From: Gordionus sp. m RMFG-2023
Taxonomy: Eukaryota > Nematomorpha > Gordioida > Chordodea > Parachordodidae
Length of the DNA stretch: 64,000 nucleotides
Direction: 5' to 3'
Assembly (NCBI RefSeq): GCF_954871325.1
Contig: NC_088775.1
Span: 62,783,561 to 62,847,560 of the forward strand
Position 1 is the first letter of the stretch, and the number at the start of each line of letters is the position of its first letter. The position numbers were made by a program, and so were the translations under genes. The notes beneath the pieces are model-generated. The model did not search any database. It saw nothing but the letters and a program-made list of their open reading frames with translations, and was not told the DNA's origin. Of this stretch, positions 1 through 10,451 are shown piece after piece.

Positions 1-779
1 AAAAAAATAATCTGGATTCTGCAGTGTCAATGTTTTACTAATTAACCAAAAATAATAAAAATTAATTATATTATTAGGAATTAAATAGAAATAAATGAGC
101 CATCATTAAAATAAAGAAACCATTGAACAAGGAAAAATTAAACCTTTTAATCTAGCGACAAAAACTAAAACTGATATTTATATTCCTCAAAATTCAAGAA
201 AAAATTAAATTCACTAATCGGATGCTGAGCCAATCAGCATATTGCCATAAACCTAAATTAAATTGAATTGCTAGTTGATTTAATAAAATAATATGCAGAT
301 TCAAATTTACTTAATGAAATCAAAATTATTTTAATTAACAAAAGACTATGTATCTCGTTTAAGATTACAAATTTTAACAAAATTATGTAACTCTCTAACT
401 ACTTTTCTCCTACTTTTTTTAAAAAATAAATTATTTGAATTTATTTACTTTTTTTACATAAACTAAAAAAGCATGGATTTTATTTTATAATAATATTAAA
501 TAATAATTATAAAAAATTTAATATTATTATATTATAATAAATAAAAAAATATAAAAAATCTAACTTTGTAAAAAGTAAATTTCAAACAAATACAATTAAT
601 GATTTAAAATTTCCGGATGCTGCCACTCTCGTCTCGGATGGTATATTATTTTTTTATGTTATTTATTTTTTTAAAAATAAATATAACATTTTTTTAAATG
701 AATACTTATGTATGATTAAACTTGTGAATGAGTTTTGTCTAAATAAAGATTTAATATCATCAGGAATTACAATATAGTT
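1..779. other. AT-rich stretch, no gene seen
   Basis: Very AT-rich sequence with short homopolymer runs. No reading frame with recognisable protein similarity, no RNA gene and no clear repeat boundary was found. Confidence 0.6.
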
Positions 780-1191
780 TAGTGATCTGCATCGGGCCTT
801 ATTTTTGAAACCCGGCCTGGCCCGAAATTTTTTTAATAAAATTTTGCCGACCCGGCACGAACCCGAAATTATTTATGAAAAAATTTACCGGCTTGGCTCG
901 ATTTATTATAAATATAGAAATTAGTTTTTATAAATAATTCTAAATAAACGATATATATGTTATATGGCGTCTAGTTTCTATAAATATAAACAAATATTTT
1001 ATTTTGCATAAAAAATTCAACATAAAATTGATAAATTTAGATAAAAAAATTTATCAGGCCTGAGCACCACCAGACCCGAATTTTTAAAAAAAAATTAGGC
1101 CTGTCCCAGCCCGAACCTGATTTTTTTTTAAATATAGGCCCGATGCCCGTTCGGACCAGGTACTGGCCGGGCCTACTCTTGCAGATCTTTA
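780..1191. mobile_element. hAT-like MITE with GC-rich islands (412 bp)
   Basis: The ends form an imperfect inverted repeat (TAGTGATCTGCA at the left, TAAAGATCTGCA when the right end is read in reverse). The flanking octamers ATATAGTT and ATAAACTT agree at 6 of 8 places, which suits an old hAT-type 8-bp target duplication. The body alternates A/T runs with islands of the CCCGGCC/GGCCCGA type. Similar islands recur near 4160-4310 and 24960-25140, so this is a dispersed family. No coding capacity. Confidence 0.55.
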
Positions 1192-1204
1192 ATAAACTTC
1201 GTCC

Positions 1205-1515
1205 CAGTGGCGTAGCTACGGGGGTGGTTTTCGGGTTTGGACCCCTTCCAGAGCAAATTTTTTTTTAGATTATACGTTCAAAAGACTTAAAAGTGATTTT
1301 ATATCAATTATATTACTATTGAAATTATTCTGGATAGTATTATTATAAAGTAATTGAGAATAATATACTAAATTATAATAACATATTATTGATCCATTTA
1401 AAAAATATATTTATTATATATTATCGAAGATATGGTTATGACTTGTAAGATAAACCCGGCCCCAGCTTTTATATGTATGGACCCCCTCTAAGGAAAATTC
1501 CTAGCTACGCCACTG
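1205..1515. mobile_element. hAT MITE, 311 bp, 8-bp target duplication CTTCGTCC
   Basis: It starts CAGTGGCGTAGCTACG and ends CTAGCTACGCCACTG, a clear terminal inverted repeat of hAT type. Perfect 8-bp direct repeats CTTCGTCC flank it at 1197-1204 and 1516-1523. Both ends match those of the 2.9-kb hAT element at 35450-38380, so this is an internally deleted relative. There is no transposase; it would have been moved in trans. Confidence 0.92.
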
Positions 1516-1647
1516 CTTCGTCCAATATCATATTTATACTTCGGTAGAAAAAAAACAAAAGTTTGCTATACCGATGAAATAAGTGTCGTAGACCTTTTTT
1601 AATTGTTATGATTATCATTTTGGCTCAAGCCGAAATTTATTTAAGAT

Positions 1648-2646
1648 TAGTATTGGTAAACGGCTGAAAACTCATCTAGTTTTTGAGTCTAAAATTGACT
1701 TAAGCCGGCTTTTTGAGTCAAATTTAGCTCGAGTGGGCTCATGACTTAGCTCAAGCAGATTATTGATTCGAAATTTATTTATTTGTTAGCGTTGTTAAAC
1801 GGCTAGCCGGATTAGCCTTGAATCGACTTGAGCTATCGGCTTGAGCCATCGGCTTGAGCCCTCGGCTTGAGCTATCGGCTTGAGCTATCGGCTTGAGCCA
1901 TCGGTTTGAGCTATCGGCTTGAGCCATCGGCTTGAGCTATCGGTTTGAGCTATCGGCTTGAGCTATCGGCTTGAGCCAACAGCTTGAGCTATCGGCTTGA
2001 GCTATCGGCTTGAGCCATCGGCTTGAGATCTCGGCTTGAGCCATCGGCTTGAGCTCTCGGCTTGAGCCATCGGCTTGAGCTCTCGGCTTGACCTCTCGGC
2101 TTGAGCCATCGGCTTGAGCTATCGGCTTGAGCCATCGGCTTGAGCTATCGGCTTGAGCCATCGGCTTGAGCTATCGGCTTGAGCCATCGGCTTGAGCTAT
2201 CGGCTTTATCGGCTTGAGATCTCGGCTTGAGCCATCGCCTTGAGCTATCGGCTTGAGCTCTCGGCTTGAGCTATCGGCTTGAGCCATCGGCTTGAGCTCT
2301 CGGCTTGAGCTCTCGGCTTGAGCTCTCGGCTTGAGCTCTCGGCTTGAGCTATCGGCTTGAGCCATCGGCTTGAGCTATCGGCTTGAGCTATCGGCTTGAG
2401 CTATCGGCTTGAGCCATCGGCTTGAGCTATCGGCTTGAGCTATCGGCTTGAGCCATCGACTTGAGCTATCGGCTTGAGCCATCGGCTTGAGCTATCGGCT
2501 TGAACTATCGGCTTTAGCTATCGGCTTGAGCTATCGGCTTGAGCTATCGGCTTGAGCTATCGGCTTGAGCCTGAGCCGAATTTTCGGCTCAAAAACTGGC
2601 TGAGTTTTCGGCTAAGCCGGCTTGGCTCAGCCATTTAACAACACTA
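1648..2646. mobile_element. hAT-like relic carrying the 13-bp array
   Basis: The left edge reads TAGTATTGGTAAACGGCTGA. The right edge, read in reverse, gives TAGTGTTGTTAAATGGCTGA. These match the ends of the small hAT MITE at 38016-38201, whose 8-bp target duplication is certain. No matching target duplication was found here, and a second left-end-like motif occurs at about 1787, so the edges may be rearranged. Most of the body is a minisatellite of the subterminal motif. Confidence 0.5.
1815..2575. repeat. 13-bp minisatellite (CGGCTTGAGCTAT type)
   Basis: Roughly 57 head-to-tail copies of a 13-bp unit, mostly CGGCTTGAGCTAT or CGGCTTGAGCCAT with variants ending CTC or ATC. Because 13 is not a multiple of 3, open frames across it on the minus strand repeat every 13 residues; these are by-products and not genes. 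The unit resembles the subterminal GGCTTGAGC motif of the surrounding hAT-like ends, so it probably grew from there. Confidence 0.9.
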
Positions 2647-3045
2647 CTACCAACTATCGATATTTTATGAATATAAAGAATTTATTTTTAGATAATAAAT
2701 TCAATTAAAACTTCCATTATTTACAATGAATTTATTATTCTGGCATTATGAGCTTGCTGAAATATCTAAACCTTTTAAATTACATTTAAAAGGATAGTTT
2801 ATTTAGAAAACAATGTGTATGATTGTTTGCAATATATAGATTTGGTCGATGAATTGTATTATAATAATACCATAATAAAAGTATTAATTTTTACAGCAAT
2901 AAATTTTGTCCTATTTCATCTCAAAATTTAATAGATAACCCCCCCCTCAAAAATTTTTTTTTTATCCTACCCCCATTAAAGCAGCTTACCCCATACCCCC
3001 TCAAAAAAATAGGATGCAAACTGTTCCTACCCCTCCCGCTCATGT
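2647..3045. other. Intergenic, low complexity
   Basis: AT-rich sequence, then C-rich runs near 2941-3045 interspersed with T/A runs. Nothing coding was recognised. Confidence 0.5.
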
Positions 3046-3600
3046 AGACGCTGGACCGAATGCCGGGCTTAAAACCGACTAATTACTAAATATTCGATCG
3101 ACCAAATTTGGTGTTAATATTATTTGGAAAATAATCATTTTTGCTTATTTATCTATAAATACGTGCAAATCATTATCCCAAAAAATATTTTAAAAATATC
3201 GTGATTTGACAGAAAACCGATTTGAAACCGGCCCAATGACTAAATACTGTCTTGCTGGCGTTATACATAGAAAATCCTTCATTTTTGGTTTATACGTGTA
3301 TATTTAGGTGTTAAACATTATCCTAATTAATTTTTTGAAAATATTATGATTTGACCGAATGCCGAGCCTAAAACCGACCACTTACTAAATATTCGATCTA
3401 CCAAATTTGGTAGTAATATTATTTGGAAAATGTTCATTTTTGGTTAATTTGAAACCGAAATACTGCGTTGCTGGCGCTCTCCATGTAGAATTCTTCATTT
3501 TTGGTTTATAAGTTAACAATAAGATTAAGCATTATCCTAAATTATTTTTTGAAAATATTAAGATATGACCGAATACCGAGCTCAGATAATCTTAATTATA
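3046..3600 (-). repeat. About 290-bp satellite, two partial units
   Basis: The landmark GACCGAATGCCG recurs about 298 bp apart (about 3055 and 3353), with a third degraded landmark near 3566. Other shared landmarks are ACCAAATTTGGT, TTCATTTTTGGTTTA and a GCTGGCG block. The same unit appears in the opposite orientation as an array at 44370-45185. No protein is encoded. Confidence 0.8.
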
Positions 3601-3962
3601 ATAAATTTTTAATCTCCAAAAAAAATAATTTCTATAAAAAATCATCCCTCCACTCACCCACTCGGGTTCCTGTTATTTTTTTATTTCATAAAAATTAAAA
3701 ATTTATACAAAATTATAATTTTTTAAAAAAATAATTTTTTAAAAAATAATTTGGCATATTCCTAAAAAAAATAAAAATTAATGTGCATAAAAAAATAATA
3801 AACAAATAAATAAATAATTTTAAATATTTTCCGTTAAAATTTATTATTATTATATAATTATAAATATTCTTTTTGTGATAAAATGCCTGATTTCCTGCCC
3901 TATATGAATCGGTAAATTCTATAAATTATAAATATTAAATTTTTTTTATATTAGATTAATAG

Positions 3963-6108
3963 AGAAGCCATCTCCTGAGGTGACTCTCGAAATTCTTAAA
4001 GAGATAAAAAGTGAAGATATTGTGCCTATGATGTATCATTCTTCAAATGGATTAGTTGGGTATGTTGATGTAATTACTAAGCATATATTAGAGAGAATTC
4101 AACCAACAATATTGTTGAAGTAAATATAAATATATATATATATATTACAAAAACAATCAGAGACTTTTAACCTTGGCCCCGGGTATATGTAGCAGGCCAT
4201 GATTTAATTTTTTAATAAAAAAGACAATGGCCGTACCAAAAAATTTTGTAAAATAAAAATTTTACCCGGGTTGGTATTTTTTTTAAAAAATTTGGCCAGG
4301 CCGTTTAAAAGGAAAATCTGCTTTTATATGAATATTGATTAGATAATATGAACTATATTAAACTTTTATTTGAATCATTTTTAATTGTTTAAAAAATAAT
4401 GAATATTTTTTTAAAAACAAACTATATTATTAAGATTTTCACCAAGGAAAACGATTGGTGATGGAAATTACCTATATCGTGCTGTGTCATTAGCAATTTT
4501 CGGTGAAGAAACGTACCACATTTATTTACGTATTATAGCCGCAATCGAGGTCATACTCAATAGAGACTTTTATGATTTAAAAAATGTTAATTATATTGTA
4601 CCAGTTTCCATGAGAACACATTTTATTTTATTCTTATAATCAAACTTTAAATAACATACTTAAAATAGGGGATTGGTCGGGCATGATTATTATTTTTGTT
4701 TTAAGTGGTGCTTTAAATACGCCTATTAAATCTTTTTGTCCCCATTTATCATTTAATTTATTAAGCCCAAGTCCTTATACTCTTGATATATATGGTCGGG
4801 ATGTTAGCAGATGTTCTGATATAAAAATTAACATAATGTGGACATCTTGTAGTATACCCGATGATATTTTAAATATTTCTATAAATCATTTTATTTATTT
4901 ACAAAAGCTTAATTTCAACCCACATGATAAAATAGTTAATATTGACAGTTCATTTGATACTATATCTATTAATGAATCCCATGATTTTATAACTAATACG
5001 GATAATGTTAAAAAATCGAATTTAAATTATATAAACTCTTCCCCAATTAATGATATCTGCGGTAATTATGATAAAAATCTATTAATGAATCGCCTAAATT
5101 TATAACTATAAAATCAAATTTAAATAATATAAAATTTTTCCCAATTAATGATAATTATGATAAAAAATCTATTAACGAATCGCCTAAATTTATACCTTAT
5201 AAAATCAAATTTAAATTATATATTCTCTTCCCCAATAAATGATATAAGCAGTAATTATGATAATAAATCTTTTAAGGAATCGCATGAATTTACACCTATA
5301 AAATCAAATTTGAATAATATAAAATTTTCCCCAATTAATGATAATAAATATACTAATAATCAAAAATTCACAAATTTTTCAATAAAAAACATTTTATCAT
5401 CAAACTCTTCACAAAATAAAAAATTTTTACCATGCGATAGTAGTGATATCATCTTAAAAAATTCATTTATCGAGACTACACAGGTAATACAGCTTTTACT
5501 AGATCCTAAAAATATTTTAAATTCTATACCAATAGGTATCAAAAATAATAAATATATAATTAACTAATAATATAAAAAATATTGGATATCGCAATGCATA
5601 TGTTGATGATTGTGGTGCTTGGAGTAGTGTCAAATCCAGTTTAAAAAATTTTATTTATTTCTTAGATAAAAATAATATATTAGGCCCATATGTTTTTAAT
5701 AATAATTGCCTTTGTAAGTATACTAGGAGGAATAATAAACCTATATATGACATAAAAATTAAATCACCAGATAAAAGTTACATGTTTGTATATAATATAT
5801 ATTATACTTATTTAAAAAGGGATGAAAACTATAAAAGAAAAATTAGTATTTTAAATAAATTTGATAATACCTCTAAACTTAATTTAAAAAACGTGTATTT
5901 AGTTGAATATCTAGGTTTTTATCCAGTAAATGCTATAAATGAAGATAAATATGAAAAAGAGTATATACGTACCCATCCAACTATTTTAAGGGAAATTGAG
6001 AAAAGTATTAACACTGAAAAAATTCCTAAATTATATAAAAATTTAATTATAAATAATGATTTTAAAACGAGTCCTCATAATATTAAGCAGCTCCATCAAT
6101 CGAAAAAA
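3963..6108 (+). pseudogene. Vertnin/OTU-like transposon-associated gene, decayed
   Basis: Pieces read in order like the vertnin/OTU-type proteins common in invertebrate mobile elements. An exon at 3963-4119 (EKPSPEVTLEILKEI...) ends at a GT and splices in frame over a 315-bp intron to 4435. There GDGNYLYRAVSLAIFGEE matches the OTU catalytic box, with Tyr where Cys is expected. GDWSGM and INIMWTSC follow, with a His box NHFIYL by about 4900. A degenerate repeated linker covers 4970-5400. The C-terminal part has AYVDDCGAWSS (about 5600), YTYLKRDENYKR, LVEYLGFYP, YIRTHPTILREI and a terminal NIKQLHQSKK. Frame changes around 4640, 5110 and 5570 may be introns or decay. The intron at 4160-4310 holds GC-rich hAT-MITE debris. 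Peptidase activity is unlikely without the Cys. Confidence 0.7.
4970..5400 (+). repeat. Coding tandem repeat in the OTU-like gene linker
   Basis: Three to four degenerate copies of a unit near 100-120 bp. The landmarks are CCAATTAATGATA, AATTATGATAA and ATAAAATCAAATTTAAAT. They encode a low-complexity linker of the SPINDNYDNKSINES type, and unit-length differences shift the frame between copies. Confidence 0.7.
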
Positions 6109-6356
6109 TAAAATAGTTTGTTCAAAAAATTTTTTAATAAGTAACTATAAATCAATAAAACACCACACTTAAATTAATGTGTTTATCTATTGATATTTTT
6201 TAAGCTAATCGTTTTTTCACAAAGATTTATAATTTTTACAAATCAAGGTTTTGTATTTACCCATAAATATAATAATATTTTTTTTTCTATATATACCTCA
6301 ATTTTCTATATTATTATATATTAAAGAATATTTTTTTTTATTAATTATAATGTTTG

Positions 6357-7363
6357 AATTAGGATTTACATCGAAAAATAAACCTACCCTTTTATATCAA
6401 AATTACGAATATACTAAATTTAGGACAAATAAAAATGAATCAATATGCTGGAGATGCGCCAAATATAAATCTCTAAAATGCCATTCTTTTATTACAACAA
6501 AATTGAATGATATCTTAAAAGGTCCCCTTGATCATAATCATGAGGGTAACATTTCAAAATCTTATGCCCGAAAGGCAATATCAGAAATGAAATCTAAATT
6601 AAGTGAATATTCTAGTCCTTCTTTGGTCCATGCAACAACATTGTTAAATTATGATAATAATACCTTGATGGTTATGCCAAATAAGTCTGCCCTTTATCGA
6701 TCATTACAAAGGCATAAAAAATCGATCTCTACCATTATATTGCCTCCTATCCCTAAGGATAGAAAATAAACGATTTGGGATTAAAAGAGATGTATGAGTC
6801 GAATGACGACTTTCGATTGTATAGTAGGTGTTTATCGGCTCTTGCATATGTCCCAGAGGATGATGTTAGAAACTCATTTGATACTTTGGAAGAAATATTT
6901 GGTGAATTGAATGGCTCATCTGAGCTAATTTCCTACTTTGAGAAGACCTATATCCTAGGACGTAGAAATCCCAGTAAAAAAATATTTTTTTTATTATAAA
7001 TTTATATATTTATAGGGCAACGAAATAACTTTGCAGCGCCTTTATATAATGTAAGACTATGGAATAAACACAATTCCACGTTAGAAGGTGTCGCCCGAAC
7101 AACAAATTGTGTTGAAGGGTGGCACTATGGAATTCAATCCCTATACAAATGTTCTCATCCAACACTATGGAAATTTTTAGATGGGATACAAAAAGATATG
7201 CAGAAACATAAAGCTCTATATCTTCAAGTCATGATGGGAACAACACCGTACTTATCAAAGAAATATGAAGATATAAAAAGACGAATTCAGATTTGTGTTT
7301 CAAATTACGGATTGTCGGATTCTTTAATATTTTTAAAAGCTATTGCCCATATTTCGTGCAATT
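6357..7363 (+). pseudogene. FLYWCH-MULE transposase with the catalytic core missing
   Basis: The first part (from MFELGFTSKNKPTLLYQ) is a FLYWCH zinc finger: Trp-Arg-Cys at about 6450, a second Cys (LKCHSF), then a DHNHEG His pair. After a stretch ending ILPPIPKDRK the sequence passes directly to the C-terminal MULE region at 6775 (LGLKEMYESNDDFRLY, LSALAYVPEDDV, YFEKTYILGRR). A 42-base intron (6974-7015) joins it to PLYNVRLWNKH, GVARTTNCVEGWH, HPTLWKFLDGIQKDM and a stop at 7363. The roughly 200-residue DDE core expected between the two parts is absent, so the protein cannot catalyse transposition. The upstream OTU-like gene is on the same strand about 250 bp away and may be the partner gene of the same element. 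Confidence 0.8.
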
Positions 7364-7544
7364 AAATATATTATAAATAATTTATATTTTTTACTCGTGA
7401 TATATTGATTTATAGTTACTTATTAATAAAAAGTATAAATAGAAAATTATTGCTTGTCTCCTGTTTCCCTATATAAGATGATAATTAAGTTAAAAAAAAT
7501 AATATTTATGTAAATTAAAATATGAGTTTTTCTCAATAAAAAAA

Positions 7545-7925
7545 ATTAATTTAAATTTTTTAATATTGGAATTTAGACGGAAAAGTCAAAAAATGAGATA
7601 TTATCAAAATTTTATTTTTTCAAATATATTAAATTAAGTTTTAAGTATATCATGATAAAGTGTGGCGTTAACAAAAAAAATTAATTTAAATATTGAAATT
7701 TAGACGGAAAAGTCAAAAAATGAGATATTATCAAAATTTTATTTTTTCAAATATATTAAATTAAGTTTTAAGTATATCATGATAAAGTGTCGCGTTAACA
7801 TAAAAAATTAATTAAAATTTTTTAAATATTGGAATTTAGATGGAAAAGTCAAAAAATGAGATATTATCAAAATTTAACTTTTCAATTATATTAAATTAAG
7901 TTTTAAGTATATCATGATAAAATGT
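7545..7925. repeat. Tandem repeat, three units of about 125-138 bp
   Basis: The landmark AATTTAGACGGAAAAGTC recurs near 7570, 7694 and 7833, each followed by AAAAAATGAGATATTATC and AAGTATATCATGATAAA. Each unit ends in a GATAAAGTGTCGCG motif, which then expands into the neighbouring minisatellite. Confidence 0.85.
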
Positions 7926-8062
7926 CGCGTGATAAAGTGTCGCGTTACCAAATGACTGAGTGATAAAGTGTCGTCGTGATAAAGTGTCGTCGTGATAGTG
8001 TCGTCGTGATAAAGTGTCGCGTGATAAAGTGTCGCGTGATAAAGTGTCGCGTGATAAAGTGA
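7914..8062. repeat. 15-bp minisatellite GATAAAGTGTCGCGT
   Basis: About ten copies of GATAAAGTGTCGCGT, some with GTCGTC in place of GTCGCG. It extends the last motif of the preceding 125-138 bp repeat, an example of a short array growing from the edge of a longer one. Confidence 0.9.
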
Positions 8063-8499
8063 CTCCAAATCAATATACATATATATTGTTAAATGTAAAA
8101 TATTTATTATATTTATATTGTTTAATGTAAAATATTTATATATATATAGCTAAATTTAAAATATTTGTGTACATATATTGTTAATAAAAAAATTTAATAT
8201 AAAATTGATTAAAGAGAGCGATATATATAAGAAATTGCTTAAGAGATTATTTAAAAAAATAAGCCTGGAACAAATAGGAAATATAATTTTATTAGTTTAT
8301 ATAAAATATAATAAATTACATATAAAAACTTGGTAATAATTTATTCCAAATAAATATAAACCAGGTTACGTCTATAACTTGGTGGTTCGATTGAAATGAC
8401 ACTTTTTTACTTAATCATAACTCCGTAAATTTTTAATTTACATGACAGAATTTTTACTGGGTGACGATCCCCATCATAAATCTTTACTTAACCCCCTAA

Positions 8500-9480
8500 A
8501 AAATTTAATAATACTCTATTTATAACTTATGCTTTTTAAAATAATTAAAAATTTGTAAAACGCATACTTAATAATATTATATATATATATTAAAATTTAT
8601 TATAATATCCCCCTTAAAATATATATTTGTTATTAAGTATTGAATATAACTATTGATAAAATCTTTTATTGCCATTTAAAATATTTTTGTAAAACGCCTT
8701 GTTAATAATATAATTTGTAATTATATACTAAAATTTATTATAATTTCTCCCTTAAGATATATATTTGTATTAAGTATTTTAACTATTGATGAAATTTTTT
8801 AATGCTTTTTAAAATAATTAAAAATTTATAAAACGCATACTTAATAATATTATATATATATATATTAAAATTTATTATAATATCCCCCTTAAAATATATA
8901 TTTGTTATTAAGTATTGAATATAACTTTTGATAAAATCTTTTATTGCCATTTAAAATATTTTTGTAAAACGCCTCGTTAATAATATAATTTGTAATTATA
9001 TACTAAAATTTATTATAATTTCTCCCTTAAGATATATATATTTGTATTAAGTATTTTAACTATTGATGAATTTTATAATGCTGTTTAAAATAATTAAAAA
9101 TTTATAAAGCGCATACTTAATAATATTATATATATATATATTAAAATTTATAATAATATCCCCCTTAAAATATATATTTGTTATTAAGTATTGAATATAA
9201 ATATTGATAAAATCTTTTATTGCCATTTAAAATATTTTTGTAAAACGCCTTGTTAATAATATAATTTGTAATTATATACTAAAATTTATTATAATTTCTA
9301 TCTTAAGATATATATATATGTATTAAGTATTTTAACTAATGATGAAATTTTTAAATGCTATTTAAAACAATTATTAAATTTGTAAAACGCATGTTTAATA
9401 ATATTATTGTGAATTATATATATTAAAATATATTATATTCTCACCCTTAGATTTATATTTGTATTAAGTATTTTATATAA
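8500..9480. repeat. Higher-order AT-rich satellite, about 275-bp period
   Basis: About three and a half copies. Each roughly 275-bp unit consists of two diverged halves of about 137 bp. One half carries AAACGCATACTTAATAATA, the other AAACGCCTTGTTAATAATA. Both continue into TTATTATAAT-TC/CCCTTAA-ATATAT and TATTAAGTATT. The alternation is regular, so the dimer rather than the monomer was the unit amplified. Confidence 0.85.
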
Positions 9481-9570
9481 CTATTTGTTGTCATTAATTT
9501 TTATTTTTTTAGTGGTATTTTAATTTTTAGCGATTATTAATTTTATCGATTTAGAACGGGAACCATATAT

Positions 9571-9967
9571 TAGTCTTATCATCCTGATGATCAATTTCAA
9601 CATGTATTTTGTTATATATTTTAGAAATAAGATCACAAAGTAATTTTGATTGTTTTAAATCTCTACTTTTACTATGTATTGATATGTGAGGGATATTAAG
9701 CGTTAATGAAAATTTTCCATGATTTATATATCTTCGATTTATAGATTTTATATTGTCTGTAATCTTAAAATTATTTTATTTTTTTTTATAAAATATTTAA
9801 TAACCTTGTATTTGTGAATCACATTCTCATTTCCCTTCAAGATTATTGAAATATTAATTATAATCAAGTTTTTCTCGTTATCTGAGGTTAAAATCAATAG
9901 GCCTGATTTAGATGCAAAGCCACAAATAAGAGGGTTCACATAATTTGTAATCGATATACTACTATTA
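9571..9967 (-). pseudogene. LRR1: LRR1 copy B, 5' fragment in the left palindrome arm
   Basis: On the minus strand this matches exons 1 and 2 of the intact LRR1 at 40225. VNPLICGFASKSGLLI is conserved, as are the exon 1/intron 1 junction and the start of exon 2 (NHGKFSLTLN). Similarity stops abruptly at about 9571, within exon 2, and unrelated sequence follows. At the other end exon 1 is cut by the LINE at 9968-17402; the first LRR1 codons and upstream sequence resume beyond that element at 17403. The copy lacks all leucine-rich repeats and the C-terminal domain, so it cannot make the protein. Confidence 0.9.
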
Positions 9968-10451
9968 CGTGATACGTGATATATAGCGCTTTTGCACTCT
10001 AGCGTTGAAGATTCAACAGAGCTACGCTAGGTTTTCCTCATTTCCATCTAATTGGAACAATTTAATTTGGGTATAAAAGTAAAAATATGAGGAGCCCTCC
10101 ACACGTTTGTGGGCAAGCCGCACGTACTTGTAGGCACAATTTCGAAAAATGTTGCTTAAACCTCTATAGGCTTTAAAGGAGTGGGACAAAGAAAGAGCCT
10201 ATACCCAAAAACTACAATATAATTTAATTACTTTAAGGGTGGGCGGTGGATCGTTTTTAATTTAAAAATTTTACAATTTTAATACAAATTTTAGTAAGGA
10301 AAATTAAAGAATACTTCCAGAAAAAGTTGAATAATTGTTGATAGGGAACCTTTAGATAATGATATGTGAGCAAAGAACTTCAAAATACGTTTTCATTTGA
10401 GGTAACTTTTTTTGATGCGGAAAAGTTTTTTGATGGATCTTTTATTGTTAT

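Noticed and set aside
1937-2365. Open frames with a repetitive AQADSSSR-type peptide
   Set aside because: They are the minus-strand reading of the 13-bp minisatellite; the peptide repeats every 13 residues as expected by chance openness.
1815-2575. Possible CRISPR array
   Set aside because: Units are contiguous, 13 bp, without spacers, in an animal genome with no cas genes.
4683-5105. Independent 140-codon gene starting at 4683
   Set aside because: The Met lies inside the conserved GDWSGM motif; upstream codons belong to the same OTU-like protein, so it is an internal part of that gene.
8360-8420. tRNA-like GGTTCGATT motif
   Set aside because: Only the T-loop-like string is present; no acceptor, D or anticodon stem can be drawn.
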